Shown here piece after piece: positions 30,595-39,216 of a stretch of DNA of 40,251 bases. The notes below the pieces were generated by a model. It saw nothing but the letters and a program-made list of their open reading frames with translations. It was not told the origin of the DNA and did no database searches. Position numbers and translations under genes: made by a program. How positions within the stretch are numbered: position 1 is the stretch's first letter; every line of letters begins with the position of its first letter. The stretch spans positions 1-40,251 of the forward strand of contig JBMNTP010000017.1 of NCBI GenBank assembly GCA_050945795.1. The letters are read 5' to 3'. This DNA comes from JBMNTP01 sp050945795 (GTDB lineage: Bacteria; Bacillota; Clostridia; Christensenellales; MGBC116941).

Positions 30595-32319
30595 ATGAAA
30601 CAGATTATGCTGGGCAATGAAGCGGTAGCCCGGGGCGCTTATGAGGCGGGAGTTAAGGTTATAGCCTCTTATCCCGGCACGCCCAGTACCGAGATAACAG
30701 AAAGCGCGGCGCAGTACAAAGAGATCGCGGCGCAATGGTCGCCTAATGAAAAGGTGGCGCTTGAGGTGGCGGGCGGAGCGGCTATAGCCGGAGCCAGGGC
30801 TATGAGCTGCATGAAACATGTCGGGCTTAATGTAGCGGCTGATCCGCTTTTCACTTTGTCATATACCGGTATTAATTCCGGCCTTGTAATAGCCGTTGCA
30901 GACGACCCTGGTATGCACAGCTCGCAAAACGAGCAGGACAGCCGTTTTTATGCGAGATCGGCGCATATTCCCATGCTGGAGCCTTCAGATAGCGCCGAGG
31001 CGCTGGAATATACAAAACTGGCTTACGAGCTATCTGAAAAGCATGACACGCCGGTGCTGTTGCGCCTTACCACCCGCATATCTCATTCAAGGAGCATTGT
31101 CGAAACCGGAGAAAGGGCGGAAACGAGCAAAGAGTATGTAAAGGATATAACAAAATATGTTATGGTTCCCGCCATGGCCAAAGGGCGGCATGTCGTGGTG
31201 GAAAAAAGGGATGTGGCAATAGCCGAGGAGGCATATTCCCTTTATATAAACAGGCAGGAGCTGCGCTCTGAGGAAATAGGCATTATATGTTCCGGCGCCG
31301 CTTATCAGTATGTAAAAGAGGCGGTACCCGAAGCGTCTATACTTAAGCTTGGCATGGTATGGCCGCTGTCGTTCCGGCTTATAGAGGAATTTGCCGCCAA
31401 GGTAAAAAAACTATATGTAATTGAAGAATTGGAGCCTTTCCTTCACGACGCCATTGCCGCCCGCGGCATATGCGTTGAGGACAGGCTGTTTTCGCTTCAG
31501 GGCGAGCTGTCGGCAAATATTGTAGCGCGGGCTTTCGGCGTTAAGGCAGACGCCGATTTTAAAGAGGAGCAGCTACCGGGACGGCCGCCGGTAATGTGTC
31601 CGGGATGTCCGCACCGGCCTGTTTTCCAGGCTTTTAACAAGCTTAAGCTGACGGTATCCGGTGATATAGGCTGTTATTCGCTGGGCGCGCTGCCGCCGCA
31701 CTCATCTATGGATACCTGCATATGCATGGGCGCGGGAATAAGCGCGGCGTTAGGTATGGAAAAGGCAAATGATGATGCATTTAGGAAAAAGCTTGTTGCT
31801 GTTATTGGAGACAGTACATTTATACACAGCGGCATAACCGGCCTTATAGATATGGCGTACAACGGAGGAAAAGGTACGGTTGTTATACTCGACAACTCCA
31901 TTACCGGCATGACGGGGCATCAGCAAAACCCGTCTACCGGAAAAACGCTGTCGGGTCTGGAGGTTGAGCCGGCTAATATAGAAGCGCTTTGCCGTGCCGC
32001 CGGCGTTAAGAATGTTACGGTATGCGACCCGTTTGACGTTAAGCTGTTTGAAAAGGAGCTTAAGGCGGCGCTTGCCCTTGATGAGCTTGCGGTTATAATT
32101 GCCCGCCGGCCATGTGCGCTTATAATAAAGCGGCTGCCGCCTTATACCGTTACAGAAGATTGCCGCGAATGCGGGCTGTGTCTTAAAACGGGATGCCCGG
32201 CGCTTTCCGGGCTGGGCGGCAAGACGGTTATAGATGAGGCGCTGTGCAACGGTTGCGGGCTGTGCGCTAGAATTTGCCCGTTTAATGCCATACAGCGCGA
32301 AGGGGAGGCGACGGTATGA
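30595..32319 (+). CDS. iorA: indolepyruvate:ferredoxin oxidoreductase, alpha subunit
   Basis: IorA with IorB converts arylpyruvates and CoA to aryl-acetyl-CoA and CO2 with reduction of ferredoxin, or runs in reverse. The 574-residue protein has an N-terminal pyrimidine domain (SYPGTPSTEI near 25-34), a TPP-binding domain (GDIGCYSLGALPP, later GDSTFIHSGITGL) and a C-terminal two-cluster ferredoxin domain (CRECGLCLKTGCP and CNGCGLCARICPF). The ATG at 30595 follows ACGGAGG; an earlier in-frame ATG lies in the leader and has no family similarity. It overlaps iorB by four bases. Confidence 0.95.
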   Translation: MKQIMLGNEAVARGAYEAGVKVIASYPGTPSTEITESAAQYKEIAAQWSPNEKVALEVAGGAAIAGARAMSCMKHVGLNVAADPLFTLSYTGINSGLVIAVADDPGMHSSQNEQDSRFYARSAHIPMLEPSDSAEALEYTKLAYELSEKHDTPVLLRLTTRISHSRSIVETGERAETSKEYVKDITKYVMVPAMAKGRHVVVEKRDVAIAEEAYSLYINRQELRSEEIGIICSGAAYQYVKEAVPEASILKLGMVWPLSFRLIEEFAAKVKKLYVIEELEPFLHDAIAARGICVEDRLFSLQGELSANIVARAFGVKADADFKEEQLPGRPPVMCPGCPHRPVFQAFNKLKLTVSGDIGCYSLGALPPHSSMDTCICMGAGISAALGMEKANDDAFRKKLVAVIGDSTFIHSGITGLIDMAYNGGKGTVVILDNSITGMTGHQQNPSTGKTLSGLEVEPANIEALCRAAGVKNVTVCDPFDVKLFEKELKAALALDELAVIIARRPCALIIKRLPPYTVTEDCRECGLCLKTGCPALSGLGGKTVIDEALCNGCGLCARICPFNAIQREGEATV

Positions 32320-32897
32320 AGGCTATAAACATGCTTATTGTTGGAGTGGGCGGACAGGGTACGGTGCTCGCGAGCCGCATACTTGGGCAGCTCGGGCTTG
32401 AGCTGGGGTATGACGTTAAGATATCAGAAGTGCATGGCATGGCGCAGCGCGGCGGCAGCGTTGTAACGCATGTAAGGCTTGGAGAGAAGGTTTATTCTCC
32501 GCTTGTCGATAAGGGCGGAGCCGATATTATAATAGCGTTTGAAATGCTGGAGGCGCTGCGCTGGAAGCCGTATCTTAAAAAGGGCGGCAGCATATTCGTA
32601 AACACGCAGCGCATAAACCCCATGCCGGTACTTCTCGGCTCGGTTACTTATCCAAATGATATAGCTTCAAAGCTTGAGCAGGACGCGAAGGTGTTTAGCA
32701 TAGATGCGCTTGATATAGCAACAAGATGCGGCAGTTCCAAGGCTGTAAACGTTGTTTTGCTGGGAGCTTTGGCGGCGACGCTTGAAATAGATAAGAAGAT
32801 ATGGCTCAACACCATAAAGGCGCTTGTGCCAAAAAGATTTACAGATATGAATATTGCCGCCTTTGAAGGCGGATATGCAAATACAAAGCAAGTATAA
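32316..32897 (+). CDS. iorB: indolepyruvate:ferredoxin oxidoreductase, beta subunit
   Basis: This 193-residue gamma-type domain of the 2-oxoacid:ferredoxin oxidoreductase completes the IorAB enzyme. The N-terminal GVGGQGTVLASRILG and the EVHGMAQRGGSVVTHVR segment are family hallmarks. It overlaps iorA as ATGA and is followed after 15 bases by paaK. Confidence 0.95.
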   Translation: MKAINMLIVGVGGQGTVLASRILGQLGLELGYDVKISEVHGMAQRGGSVVTHVRLGEKVYSPLVDKGGADIIIAFEMLEALRWKPYLKKGGSIFVNTQRINPMPVLLGSVTYPNDIASKLEQDAKVFSIDALDIATRCGSSKAVNVVLLGALAATLEIDKKIWLNTIKALVPKRFTDMNIAAFEGGYANTKQV

Positions 32898-32912
32898 GGG
32901 GAGAAGGCATCA

Positions 32913-34217
32913 ATGTATTGGGATGAAGCAAACGAATGCATGGACAGAGAACGCCTTAGGGCGGTTCAGACCGAGCGGCTTATAAAAACCGTTGAACGCG
33001 CTTACAATAACGTTCCGCATTATCGCTCCAAGCTAAAAAAAGCCGGCGTTAAGCCGTCGGATATACGGGATATTGACGATATTAAAAAGCTGCCGTTCAC
33101 GACAAAAGATGATTTGAGAGAGAATTATCCCTACGGCATGTTTGCTGTGCCGCTAAGCGACATAGTAAGGATACACGCCTCCTCCGGCACGACAGGCAAG
33201 CCCACCGTCGTCGGTTACACTCATTACGACCTCGATGTTTGGGGCGATGTTATGGCGAGAACAATGACAATGGCGGGCGGCAGCCGCAAGTCGGTTATAC
33301 AGGTTGCTTTCGGTTACGGTCTTTTCACCGGCGGGTTGGGTGCGCACATGGGAGCCGAGCGCATAGGCGCCAGCGTTATACCCATATCCGGCGGCAATTC
33401 GCATAAACAGGTAATGATAATGAAGGATTTCGGCACCACGCTTTTGGCTTGCACTCCTTCATACGCCCTTCATTTGAGTGAAGTAATACAGGAAATGGGC
33501 ATTGACAAAAGCGAGCTTAAGCTTAAAACCGGAGTGTTTGGCGCAGAGCCATGGACGGAAGGTATGCGCAAGCGAATTGAGGAAGGCCTTGGCATAAGGG
33601 CTACCGATATATACGGCTTAAGTGAGATAACAGGACCCGGCGTAGCCAGCGAATGCGAATATCAAGACGGTATGCATATAAACGAGGATCATTTTTATCC
33701 CGAACTTATAGACCCCGTAACGCTTGAGCATGTGCCGGATGGCGAGGAAGGCGAGCTGGTATTTACCACTATATCAAAAGAAGGAATACCTGTACTTCGT
33801 TACCGTACGCATGATATAACGCGGCTTAATAGGGAAAAATGCAAATGCGGCCGCACGCTTGTTAGAATGGAGAAGGTAATGGGGCGTTCCGACGATATGC
33901 TTATAATACGCGGAGTTAATGTTTTCCCGTCGCAGATAGAGGAAATACTCACTTCCATATCTGAGATTGAGCCGCATTATCTTATAATAGTAGACCGCGT
34001 AAACAACCTTGACACGCTGGAGCTGCAAGTAGAGATGAGTCCAGAGCTGTTCTCCGACGAGGTTAGGCAGGTGGAGGCGGTGAGCTGTGCGATACAAAAC
34101 CGCATACATTCAACGCTAGGTTTGGGCGTTAAGCTTAAGCTAGTAGAACCTAAAACAATTGATAGAAGCGAGGGCAAGGCAAAAAGGGTTATAGATAAAA
34201 GAAATATTCGTGAATAA
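32913..34217 (+). CDS. paaK: phenylacetate-CoA ligase
   Basis: This AMP-forming ligase joins phenylacetate or other arylacetates to CoA. The 434-residue protein has the ATP loop HASSGTTGKPTVVGYT (about 86-101), the YGLSEITGPG core motif and the C-terminal hinge and lid (GRSDDMLIIRGVNVFPSQIE). Next to iorAB it links arylacetates, aryl-CoA and arylpyruvates, allowing either salvage of arylacetates into aromatic amino acids or, in reverse, ATP gain from their breakdown. GGGGAGAAGG precedes the ATG. Confidence 0.94.
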   Translation: MYWDEANECMDRERLRAVQTERLIKTVERAYNNVPHYRSKLKKAGVKPSDIRDIDDIKKLPFTTKDDLRENYPYGMFAVPLSDIVRIHASSGTTGKPTVVGYTHYDLDVWGDVMARTMTMAGGSRKSVIQVAFGYGLFTGGLGAHMGAERIGASVIPISGGNSHKQVMIMKDFGTTLLACTPSYALHLSEVIQEMGIDKSELKLKTGVFGAEPWTEGMRKRIEEGLGIRATDIYGLSEITGPGVASECEYQDGMHINEDHFYPELIDPVTLEHVPDGEEGELVFTTISKEGIPVLRYRTHDITRLNREKCKCGRTLVRMEKVMGRSDDMLIIRGVNVFPSQIEEILTSISEIEPHYLIIVDRVNNLDTLELQVEMSPELFSDEVRQVEAVSCAIQNRIHSTLGLGVKLKLVEPKTIDRSEGKAKRVIDKRNIRE

Positions 34218-34278
34218 CAGGGAAAAGAGGCCTAGTTAAAGAATATTATTAATCAAAAGGATTCGGAGGGGCGTTGAC

Positions 34279-34710
34279 ATGTTTGTTAAGCAGGTAAGCG
34301 TGTTCATTGAGAATAAAAAAGGCAGACTGGCGGCATTGACAAAGCTGCTGAGTGACAACAACATAGACCTTATAGCATTGTCCATCGCCGATACGACAAA
34401 CTTTGGCATACTGCGTTGCATTGTAAATGACACCGCAGCGGCGCTTGACGCGCTTAGGGCAGCCGGATTTACCGCCAGCACAACCGATGTATTGGCGGTT
34501 GAGGTGCCGGATAAGCCGGGCGGTCTTGCGGAGGTGCTGTCTATAATAGATAAGGCGGATATAAGCGTTGAATACCTATATTCGTTCGTACGCACACAAA
34601 ATGATAACGCTCTTATAATCTTCCGTATGGAGGATACCAGAGGCGCTTTGGAAGTGCTTAAAAAGAGCGGTGTAACTATGTTGTCACAGGAACAGGTGGT
34701 AGCGCTCTAA
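34279..34710 (+). CDS. tandem ACT-domain protein
   Basis: This 143-residue protein consists of two ACT domains (about 3-68 and 72-140; KQVSVFIENKKGRLAALTKLL and LAVEVPDKPGGLAEVLSII). Such proteins bind amino acids and often sit next to iorAB-paaK in anaerobes, where they probably sense aromatic amino acids. It has no DNA-binding or catalytic domain. It follows paaK by 61 bases, and alr starts two bases after its stop, so it is inside a long operon. Confidence 0.9.
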   Translation: MFVKQVSVFIENKKGRLAALTKLLSDNNIDLIALSIADTTNFGILRCIVNDTAAALDALRAAGFTASTTDVLAVEVPDKPGGLAEVLSIIDKADISVEYLYSFVRTQNDNALIIFRMEDTRGALEVLKKSGVTMLSQEQVVAL

Positions 34711-34711
34711 G

Positions 34712-35833
34712 ATGGATATATTAAGACCTACTTACGCTGAGATCGACCTTGGTTGCATAAGGCGAAACACCACGGCGTTAAAACGCGCCTGCGGCGGAGC
34801 CATGCTTATGGCGGTTGTAAAGGCCAACGCATACGGCCACGGCATGATACGCTCGGCAAAAGCGGCTTTAAGCGGCGGCGCTTCATGGCTGGCTGTGACT
34901 ATGGCTGAAGAGGGCATAGAGCTTAGAGAAGCGGGCATATCGGCTTCTGTTTGCGTAATCGGGGGCATGTCTGCCGGCGCGGGGGCAAAGGTTGTCGAGT
35001 ATGGCATGTCGCAGGCGATATTCACGCGCGCCGAGCTCGATGAATTGCAATATGAGGCGGCACGGCGCTCCGTTAAAGCAAAGGCGCATTTAAAAATAGA
35101 TACCGGCATGTCGCGCATAGGCGTGCGTGTGGGGGAGGAGCTTGAGGCGCTGCTTGACGCATGGGACAGTTGCCCCGATGTTGAAATGGAAGGCGTTTTT
35201 ACGCATTTTGCTACTTCCGACGCCGAAGATAAGGCGTTTTCCCATAAACAGGCGGATCTTTTTGAGCAAGCCACAAATAGAGTAAGGCAAAGAGGGCATA
35301 ACCCTATACGCCATGCCGCCAACAGCGCGGCGGTGCTGGATTTGCCTGACACGCATTATGATATGGTGCGCGCGGGTATATCTCTCTATGGCTATTATCC
35401 TTCCGAGTGCTGTAATAAGGACGTAACGCTGGAGCCGGCGATGACATGGAAGTCAAAGGTTATATACACAAAACAAATGCGGCCCGGCGACGGTATAGGC
35501 TACGGTCTTACATATAAAGCGCCGTCCGGCAGCGTTATAGCTACGGTACCGGCGGGTTACGGCGATGGGTATATGCGGCTTTTATCAAATAAAGCCGATG
35601 TGCTTATAGGCGGTAAACGGGCTCGGGTACGGGGCAGGGTATGCATGGATCAGCTTATGGCGGATGTGACCGGCATTGACGGCGTTAAGCCGGGGGATGA
35701 AGTGGTGCTTATAGGCAGGCAGGGCAGTGAATATATAGGTGCCGATGAATTGGCGGAATTGGCGGGTACTATATGCTATGAAACGCTGCTTACCGTAAGC
35801 GCGAGGGTGCCCCGCGTTTTTGTTGGAGAATAG
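34712..35833 (+). CDS. alr: alanine racemase
   Basis: Alr interconverts L- and D-alanine for peptidoglycan. The 373-residue fold-type III PLP enzyme has the PLP lysine K37 in VVKANAYGHG, the KIDTGMSRIG strand and the catalytic tyrosine in GYGLTYKAP, with DQLMADVTG near the C-terminus. It is separated by only one base from the ACT gene and two from the next gene. In spore formers some Alr proteins serve as spore-coat germination racemases, but this one lies with housekeeping genes. Confidence 0.95.
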   Translation: MDILRPTYAEIDLGCIRRNTTALKRACGGAMLMAVVKANAYGHGMIRSAKAALSGGASWLAVTMAEEGIELREAGISASVCVIGGMSAGAGAKVVEYGMSQAIFTRAELDELQYEAARRSVKAKAHLKIDTGMSRIGVRVGEELEALLDAWDSCPDVEMEGVFTHFATSDAEDKAFSHKQADLFEQATNRVRQRGHNPIRHAANSAAVLDLPDTHYDMVRAGISLYGYYPSECCNKDVTLEPAMTWKSKVIYTKQMRPGDGIGYGLTYKAPSGSVIATVPAGYGDGYMRLLSNKADVLIGGKRARVRGRVCMDQLMADVTGIDGVKPGDEVVLIGRQGSEYIGADELAELAGTICYETLLTVSARVPRVFVGE

Positions 35834-35835
35834 GT

Positions 35836-36390
35836 ATGGCGAAAAACGAACTAAGGAAAAGAATGATAAAATGGCGCGATAACCTCGACGCTGCAAAGGC
35901 CGCAGCAATGTCTAAAAAGATATGCAAACGCCTTTTTACAGTTAAAGAATATCGTGACGCGAAAAGCGTTTTTGTATATATGGCGCAGGGCAACGAACCG
36001 GATACATCGGCTATAATAGAATCGGCGGTGGCGGAGGGCAAAACGGTGGCGGTGCCGGTGTGCCTGCCTGATACCCGCATGTTAGCGTGTAGGTATGAGC
36101 CGGGTATGGAGATGCGGTTAAACGAATTTGGAATATACGAGCCGGTAGAGCTAAAGTCTATAACATCGGTTGATGTAGCGCTTATGCCGGGGCTGGCGTT
36201 TGACGAAAGTATGCACCGGCTAGGGCGCGGCGCAGGCTATTACGACAGGTGGCTTAAGCTGTACGGCGGAATATTTAAAATCGGCCTGGCGTTTGAGGAA
36301 CAGATCGTTGACAGCGTGCCTTATGATAATATGGATGTAAAGATGGATATTATTGTTACGCAGTCAAGAATTATAAGGGCTAAAAAGTGA
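35836..36390 (+). CDS. 5-formyltetrahydrofolate cyclo-ligase
   Basis: This enzyme uses ATP to turn 5-formyl-THF into 5,10-methenyl-THF, returning it to the one-carbon pool. The 184-residue protein has the N-terminal KNELRKRMIKWRD, the FVYMAQGNEPDT strand and the signature MPGLAFDESMHRLGRGAGYYDR. The symbol is left empty because several (ygfA, mthfs, yqgN) are in use. It is the last gene before a hairpin terminator. Confidence 0.94.
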   Translation: MAKNELRKRMIKWRDNLDAAKAAAMSKKICKRLFTVKEYRDAKSVFVYMAQGNEPDTSAIIESAVAEGKTVAVPVCLPDTRMLACRYEPGMEMRLNEFGIYEPVELKSITSVDVALMPGLAFDESMHRLGRGAGYYDRWLKLYGGIFKIGLAFEEQIVDSVPYDNMDVKMDIIVTQSRIIRAKK

Positions 36391-36406
36391 TTGATCGATA
36401 TATACC

Positions 36407-36435
36407 GCAAAAAACCACCCGAAGGCGGTTTTTGC
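36407..36435 (+). terminator. terminator after the cyclo-ligase gene
   Basis: GCAAAAAACC and GGTTTTTGC pair around an inner CCACC/GGCGG-type stem and a CGAA loop. The T-tract is within the descending arm. It ends the ior-paaK-alr transcript; the rest of the 204-base gap holds the rsmD promoter. Confidence 0.65.
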
Positions 36436-36480
36436 GAAGGAGATTTGAAAAAGGATTGTAAGGGGAAGCTAAAACAATTA

Positions 36481-36508
36481 TTGACACATGCGAATCGTCT
36501 TATACAAT
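36481..36508 (+). promoter_or_regulatory. sigma-A promoter of the rsmD-coaD operon
   Basis: Perfect TTGACA (36481-36486), 16 bases, TACAAT (36503-36508), about 80 bases ahead of rsmD. Confidence 0.75.
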
Positions 36509-36594
36509 TATTATAAAATATTTATGCTATTTTAAAAGAGAAATAGGGGATTTTTTAATATAAAGCTGTAAAACAGGGACAGGGGATATAATCT

Positions 36595-37143
36595 GTGAGA
36601 ATAATAGCCGGAAAAATGCGGGGAAGCAAAATAGAGGCGCCGCCAGCAGGCACAAGACCGACGCCGGATAAGGTGAGGGAGGCAGTTTTCGCCATACTTC
36701 AGCCGCGCATTTTTGGGACAAGGGTACTGGATGTTTTCGCCGGTTCAGGAGCCATGGGGCTTGAGGCGATATCAAGAGGCGCGGAGCAGGCGGTATTTAT
36801 AGATAATTCAAGGCGGGCGGCTCCCATTATAAAAGGCAATATCGAAAAACTTAAAGTTGAAGGACAATCGCGCCTTATAATAGCGGATTTTAAGCGGGCG
36901 CTCGCTGCACTATCCGGAGCCGAGGCTTTTGACATAGCGTTTCTTGACCCGCCGTTTGATGAGGGGCTTATGGATCAAGCTATAGAGCAGTTGTTTTCTT
37001 TAAACCTCATCGCGCAAGACGGCATAATATGTGCTGAGCACAGACACGGAACAAGTATAGCAAAGGGGTTTGAGGTTTATGATGCCCGACGCTACGGGGC
37101 GGTAGCGATATCGTTTATAAGAAAGGGGAGTGCGCAGATATGA
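36595..37143 (+). CDS. rsmD: 16S rRNA (guanine966-N2)-methyltransferase
   Basis: RsmD methylates G966 of 16S rRNA during 30S assembly. The 182-residue protein has the SAM loop DVFAGSGAMGLEAISRGA (about 42-59) and the catalytic DPPF motif (FLDPPFDEG). The N-terminal MRIIAGKMRGSKIEAPP is typical. The GTG start after GGGGATATAATCT is the only one that gives the family N-terminus. It overlaps coaD by four bases, the arrangement found across Firmicutes. Confidence 0.96.
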   Translation: MRIIAGKMRGSKIEAPPAGTRPTPDKVREAVFAILQPRIFGTRVLDVFAGSGAMGLEAISRGAEQAVFIDNSRRAAPIIKGNIEKLKVEGQSRLIIADFKRALAALSGAEAFDIAFLDPPFDEGLMDQAIEQLFSLNLIAQDGIICAEHRHGTSIAKGFEVYDARRYGAVAISFIRKGSAQI

Positions 37144-37625
37144 GAGTATGCGTATATCCGGGAAGCTTTGACCCTGTTACGGTGGGTCATATCGATATTA
37201 TACAGAGGGCAAGCTGCATGTTTGACAAGGTTGTGGTTGCAGTGCTCAAAAACAGCGTTAAGCATCCGCGTTTTACTACGGAAAAAAGGATGGAATACCT
37301 TAGGCGCAGCACAAGGCAGTTCGACAATGTTGAGGTTGGCTCTTTTGACGGACTTACAGTAGATTACGCCAAAGAGATAGGCGCGGGGTTTATAGTGCGC
37401 GGTCTTAGGGCGGTATCCGATTTTGAAAATGAGTTCCAGATGGCTTCTATGAACGCGCATCTCGCTACAACGATTGAAACTCTATTTCTTATGACCAGCA
37501 CAAAGTACTCCTTCCTCAGCTCCAGCATTATACGCGAGGTGGGGGCGCTTGGCGGATGCATTAAAGGACTCGTTCCCGACGAGATACATGACGATGTGGC
37601 AAAAATGCTTAAGGAGAGGGATTGA
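37140..37625 (+). CDS. coaD: phosphopantetheine adenylyltransferase
   Basis: CoaD adenylates 4'-phosphopantetheine in coenzyme A synthesis. The 161-residue nucleotidyltransferase has the YPGSFDPVTVGHIDII motif with TxGH-type catalytic residues, VRGLRAVSDFENE, and SSSIIRE for the ISSTxIR motif. It overlaps rsmD upstream and the next gene downstream by single start/stop overlaps. Confidence 0.97.
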   Translation: MRVCVYPGSFDPVTVGHIDIIQRASCMFDKVVVAVLKNSVKHPRFTTEKRMEYLRRSTRQFDNVEVGSFDGLTVDYAKEIGAGFIVRGLRAVSDFENEFQMASMNAHLATTIETLFLMTSTKYSFLSSSIIREVGALGGCIKGLVPDEIHDDVAKMLKERD

Positions 37626-38095
37626 TGAAGCTTTACGAACTTTTAGGCGACCTTATAAAGGAGCTTGAGAGCAGCAAAGGCGTTTTCCTTACATCGAAAA
37701 AAGCCGTAGATGTTGATTATGTGCTCAGGATACTTGAAGAGATAAAGCTTGAAATTCCTGTCGAAGTGAAAAAAGCCAGGATTATGATGGATGAGCAAGA
37801 GCGCATAATGACTGAAACAAAGGCGGAGGCGAGGGCGATTTTAGAAGACGCCAACAGCCGTGCGTACGACATAATAGCCGAGGCCGAATCGAAGGCGGAG
37901 CTGCTATCGAGCGATAATGAAATAACGAGAAAAGCATATGAAAAAAGCCAGGCTATAATTGAGCAGGCGAATGCCAACGCCGAGGATATAATCGAAGGCT
38001 CAAGAGTATACGCCGACGATATTCTCGCAAGGATGGAGCGTCAGCTTGAACAACAGCTCCATACATTGCGCCAAAACCGCGCCGAGCTTAAATAA
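37625..38095 (+). CDS. coiled-coil protein of unknown function downstream of coaD
   Basis: This 156-residue protein is mainly a long Glu/Lys/Ala-rich helix (about 45-150) with heptad character, resembling the stalk of ATP synthase subunit b or DivIVA-like proteins, but without a membrane anchor. Similar genes often follow rsmD-coaD in Clostridia, and their role is not known to me. The ATG at 37625 overlaps the coaD stop (TGATG) and follows AAGGAGAGGG; a TTG one codon earlier is less likely. Confidence 0.85.
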   Translation: MKLYELLGDLIKELESSKGVFLTSKKAVDVDYVLRILEEIKLEIPVEVKKARIMMDEQERIMTETKAEARAILEDANSRAYDIIAEAESKAELLSSDNEITRKAYEKSQAIIEQANANAEDIIEGSRVYADDILARMERQLEQQLHTLRQNRAELK

Positions 38096-38245
38096 TTAAC
38101 CGATAAATCTGACATCTAATAATTCCATAGTTCATATAAAGCATAAAATATCGTGGCGATAATGCGGCGTTTTTCGCATTGCTATCGTCATAGCATATAC
38201 GGGCGAGCTGCGGCTTCAAACAAGCTGTCCATGCCTTTAACTACG

Positions 38246-38276
38246 GCTCCCGCTTTAGCGGGTGCTTTTTATTTTT
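38246..38276 (+). terminator. terminator after the rsmD-coaD operon
   Basis: GCTCCCGC-TTTA-GCGGGTGC forms a stem with one T-T mismatch, followed by TTTTTATTTTT. A bulged hairpin (38154-38190) lies 56 bases before it in the 272-base gap between the coiled-coil gene and spoIIGA. Confidence 0.9.
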
Positions 38277-38335
38277 CGCAATTTTTAGCGGCTTAAGCCT
38301 CCGCCGTTCTACATAATCCGTATATGCTCATAGTA

Positions 38336-38341
38336 TATAAT
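38336..38341 (+). promoter_or_regulatory. -10 box of the spoIIGA-sigE promoter
   Basis: A perfect TATAAT lies 26 bases ahead of the spoIIGA start, but no good -35 sits 16-18 bases upstream. In B. subtilis the spoIIG promoter also lacks a normally spaced -35 and depends on Spo0A. No clear Spo0A box is visible; TTCGCAA (38275-38281) is a 5-of-7 match in reverse to the core. Confidence 0.4.
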
Positions 38342-38367
38342 GGTGCCGCGTAAGGGGAGAGGTCAAA

Positions 38368-39216
38368 GTGCAAAGTATATATATCGAATTGTTCCTGCTG
38401 GATAATTTTATTATGAATTATCTTATACTGCGCCTGACCCAAACAATATGCGGCCTTGCTAATACGCCAAGAACGCTAATAGCGGCGGCTGTTGGCGGAG
38501 CGTATGCCGCATTGCAGGCGGCAGGTGCACCGGGGCTTGACCATGCTGTTGCTAAGGTGGCGCTATCGGCCTGCATAGTAGTGTTGGCGTTTTACAGGCG
38601 CGGGAGGAAAATGCTCAAGCCGTTTGCTGTGTTCTATGCCGCCTCCTTTATAGCGGGTGGGGCGGTTATAGGGCTGGCTTTCCTTTTTGGAGGGGTATAT
38701 ATGCGAAACGGCATTGTATACCATGTGCTGCCGCTTAGGGCGGCGCTTGTCGGAGTGGCGGCGGTAATGGCGCTAAGGTGGCTGTTTAAGAGGGTAAGGG
38801 CATCATGGCTGCTTTCAAGGAGCGAGGTAAGGCTTAAGGTTACGCTCGGCGGCAGGACGGCGGTATTAAGCGCGCTTGTCGATACGGGAAACGCCGCAAT
38901 TGAGCCACTAAGCGGAAAGCCGGTGGTAATAGCCGAGCTGTCGAAGGTGGGAGCGCTTATTGACGATAATATGCGCCAAGCCGTTATTCTGGGTAAGCTG
39001 CCGGATATGGAGGGTGTAAGGGCGGTGCCGTTCCATGCCATATCGGGTAAAGGCGTGCTGCCGGCGCTAAAGCCGGACAGTATGAGCATTGATGACGGTA
39101 GCGGAGATATGAAGCTCGACGCTTACCTTGCCTTTTGCCCTAAGCTGGCGGGCAGCGGAGCCATTATAAACCCCGCTGCGGTTTCAACATCTAAGGAGGG
39201 TGGAATAATTGATTAG
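38368..39216 (+). CDS. spoIIGA: sigma-E processing peptidase SpoIIGA
   Basis: SpoIIGA is a membrane aspartic protease made in the mother cell that cuts the pro-sequence off sigma-E after asymmetric division, triggered by SpoIIR. The 282-residue protein has five membrane segments in the first ~140 residues and a soluble protease domain with the active-site DTG at 172-174 (ALVDTGNAAIEPLSG). The N-terminal IYIELFLLDNFIMNYLIL is a family hallmark. The GTG start follows GGGGAGAGG. It overlaps sigE by eight bases, coupling synthesis of the protease and its target. Confidence 0.95.
   Translation: MQSIYIELFLLDNFIMNYLILRLTQTICGLANTPRTLIAAAVGGAYAALQAAGAPGLDHAVAKVALSACIVVLAFYRRGRKMLKPFAVFYAASFIAGGAVIGLAFLFGGVYMRNGIVYHVLPLRAALVGVAAVMALRWLFKRVRASWLLSRSEVRLKVTLGGRTAVLSALVDTGNAAIEPLSGKPVVIAELSKVGALIDDNMRQAVILGKLPDMEGVRAVPFHAISGKGVLPALKPDSMSIDDGSGDMKLDAYLAFCPKLAGSGAIINPAAVSTSKEGGIID

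Noticed and set aside
38271..38283. Possible Spo0A box before spoIIGA.
   Set aside because: The best match (TTCGCAA, reverse TTGCGAA) agrees with the core TGTCGAA at only five of seven bases, too weak to annotate by eye.
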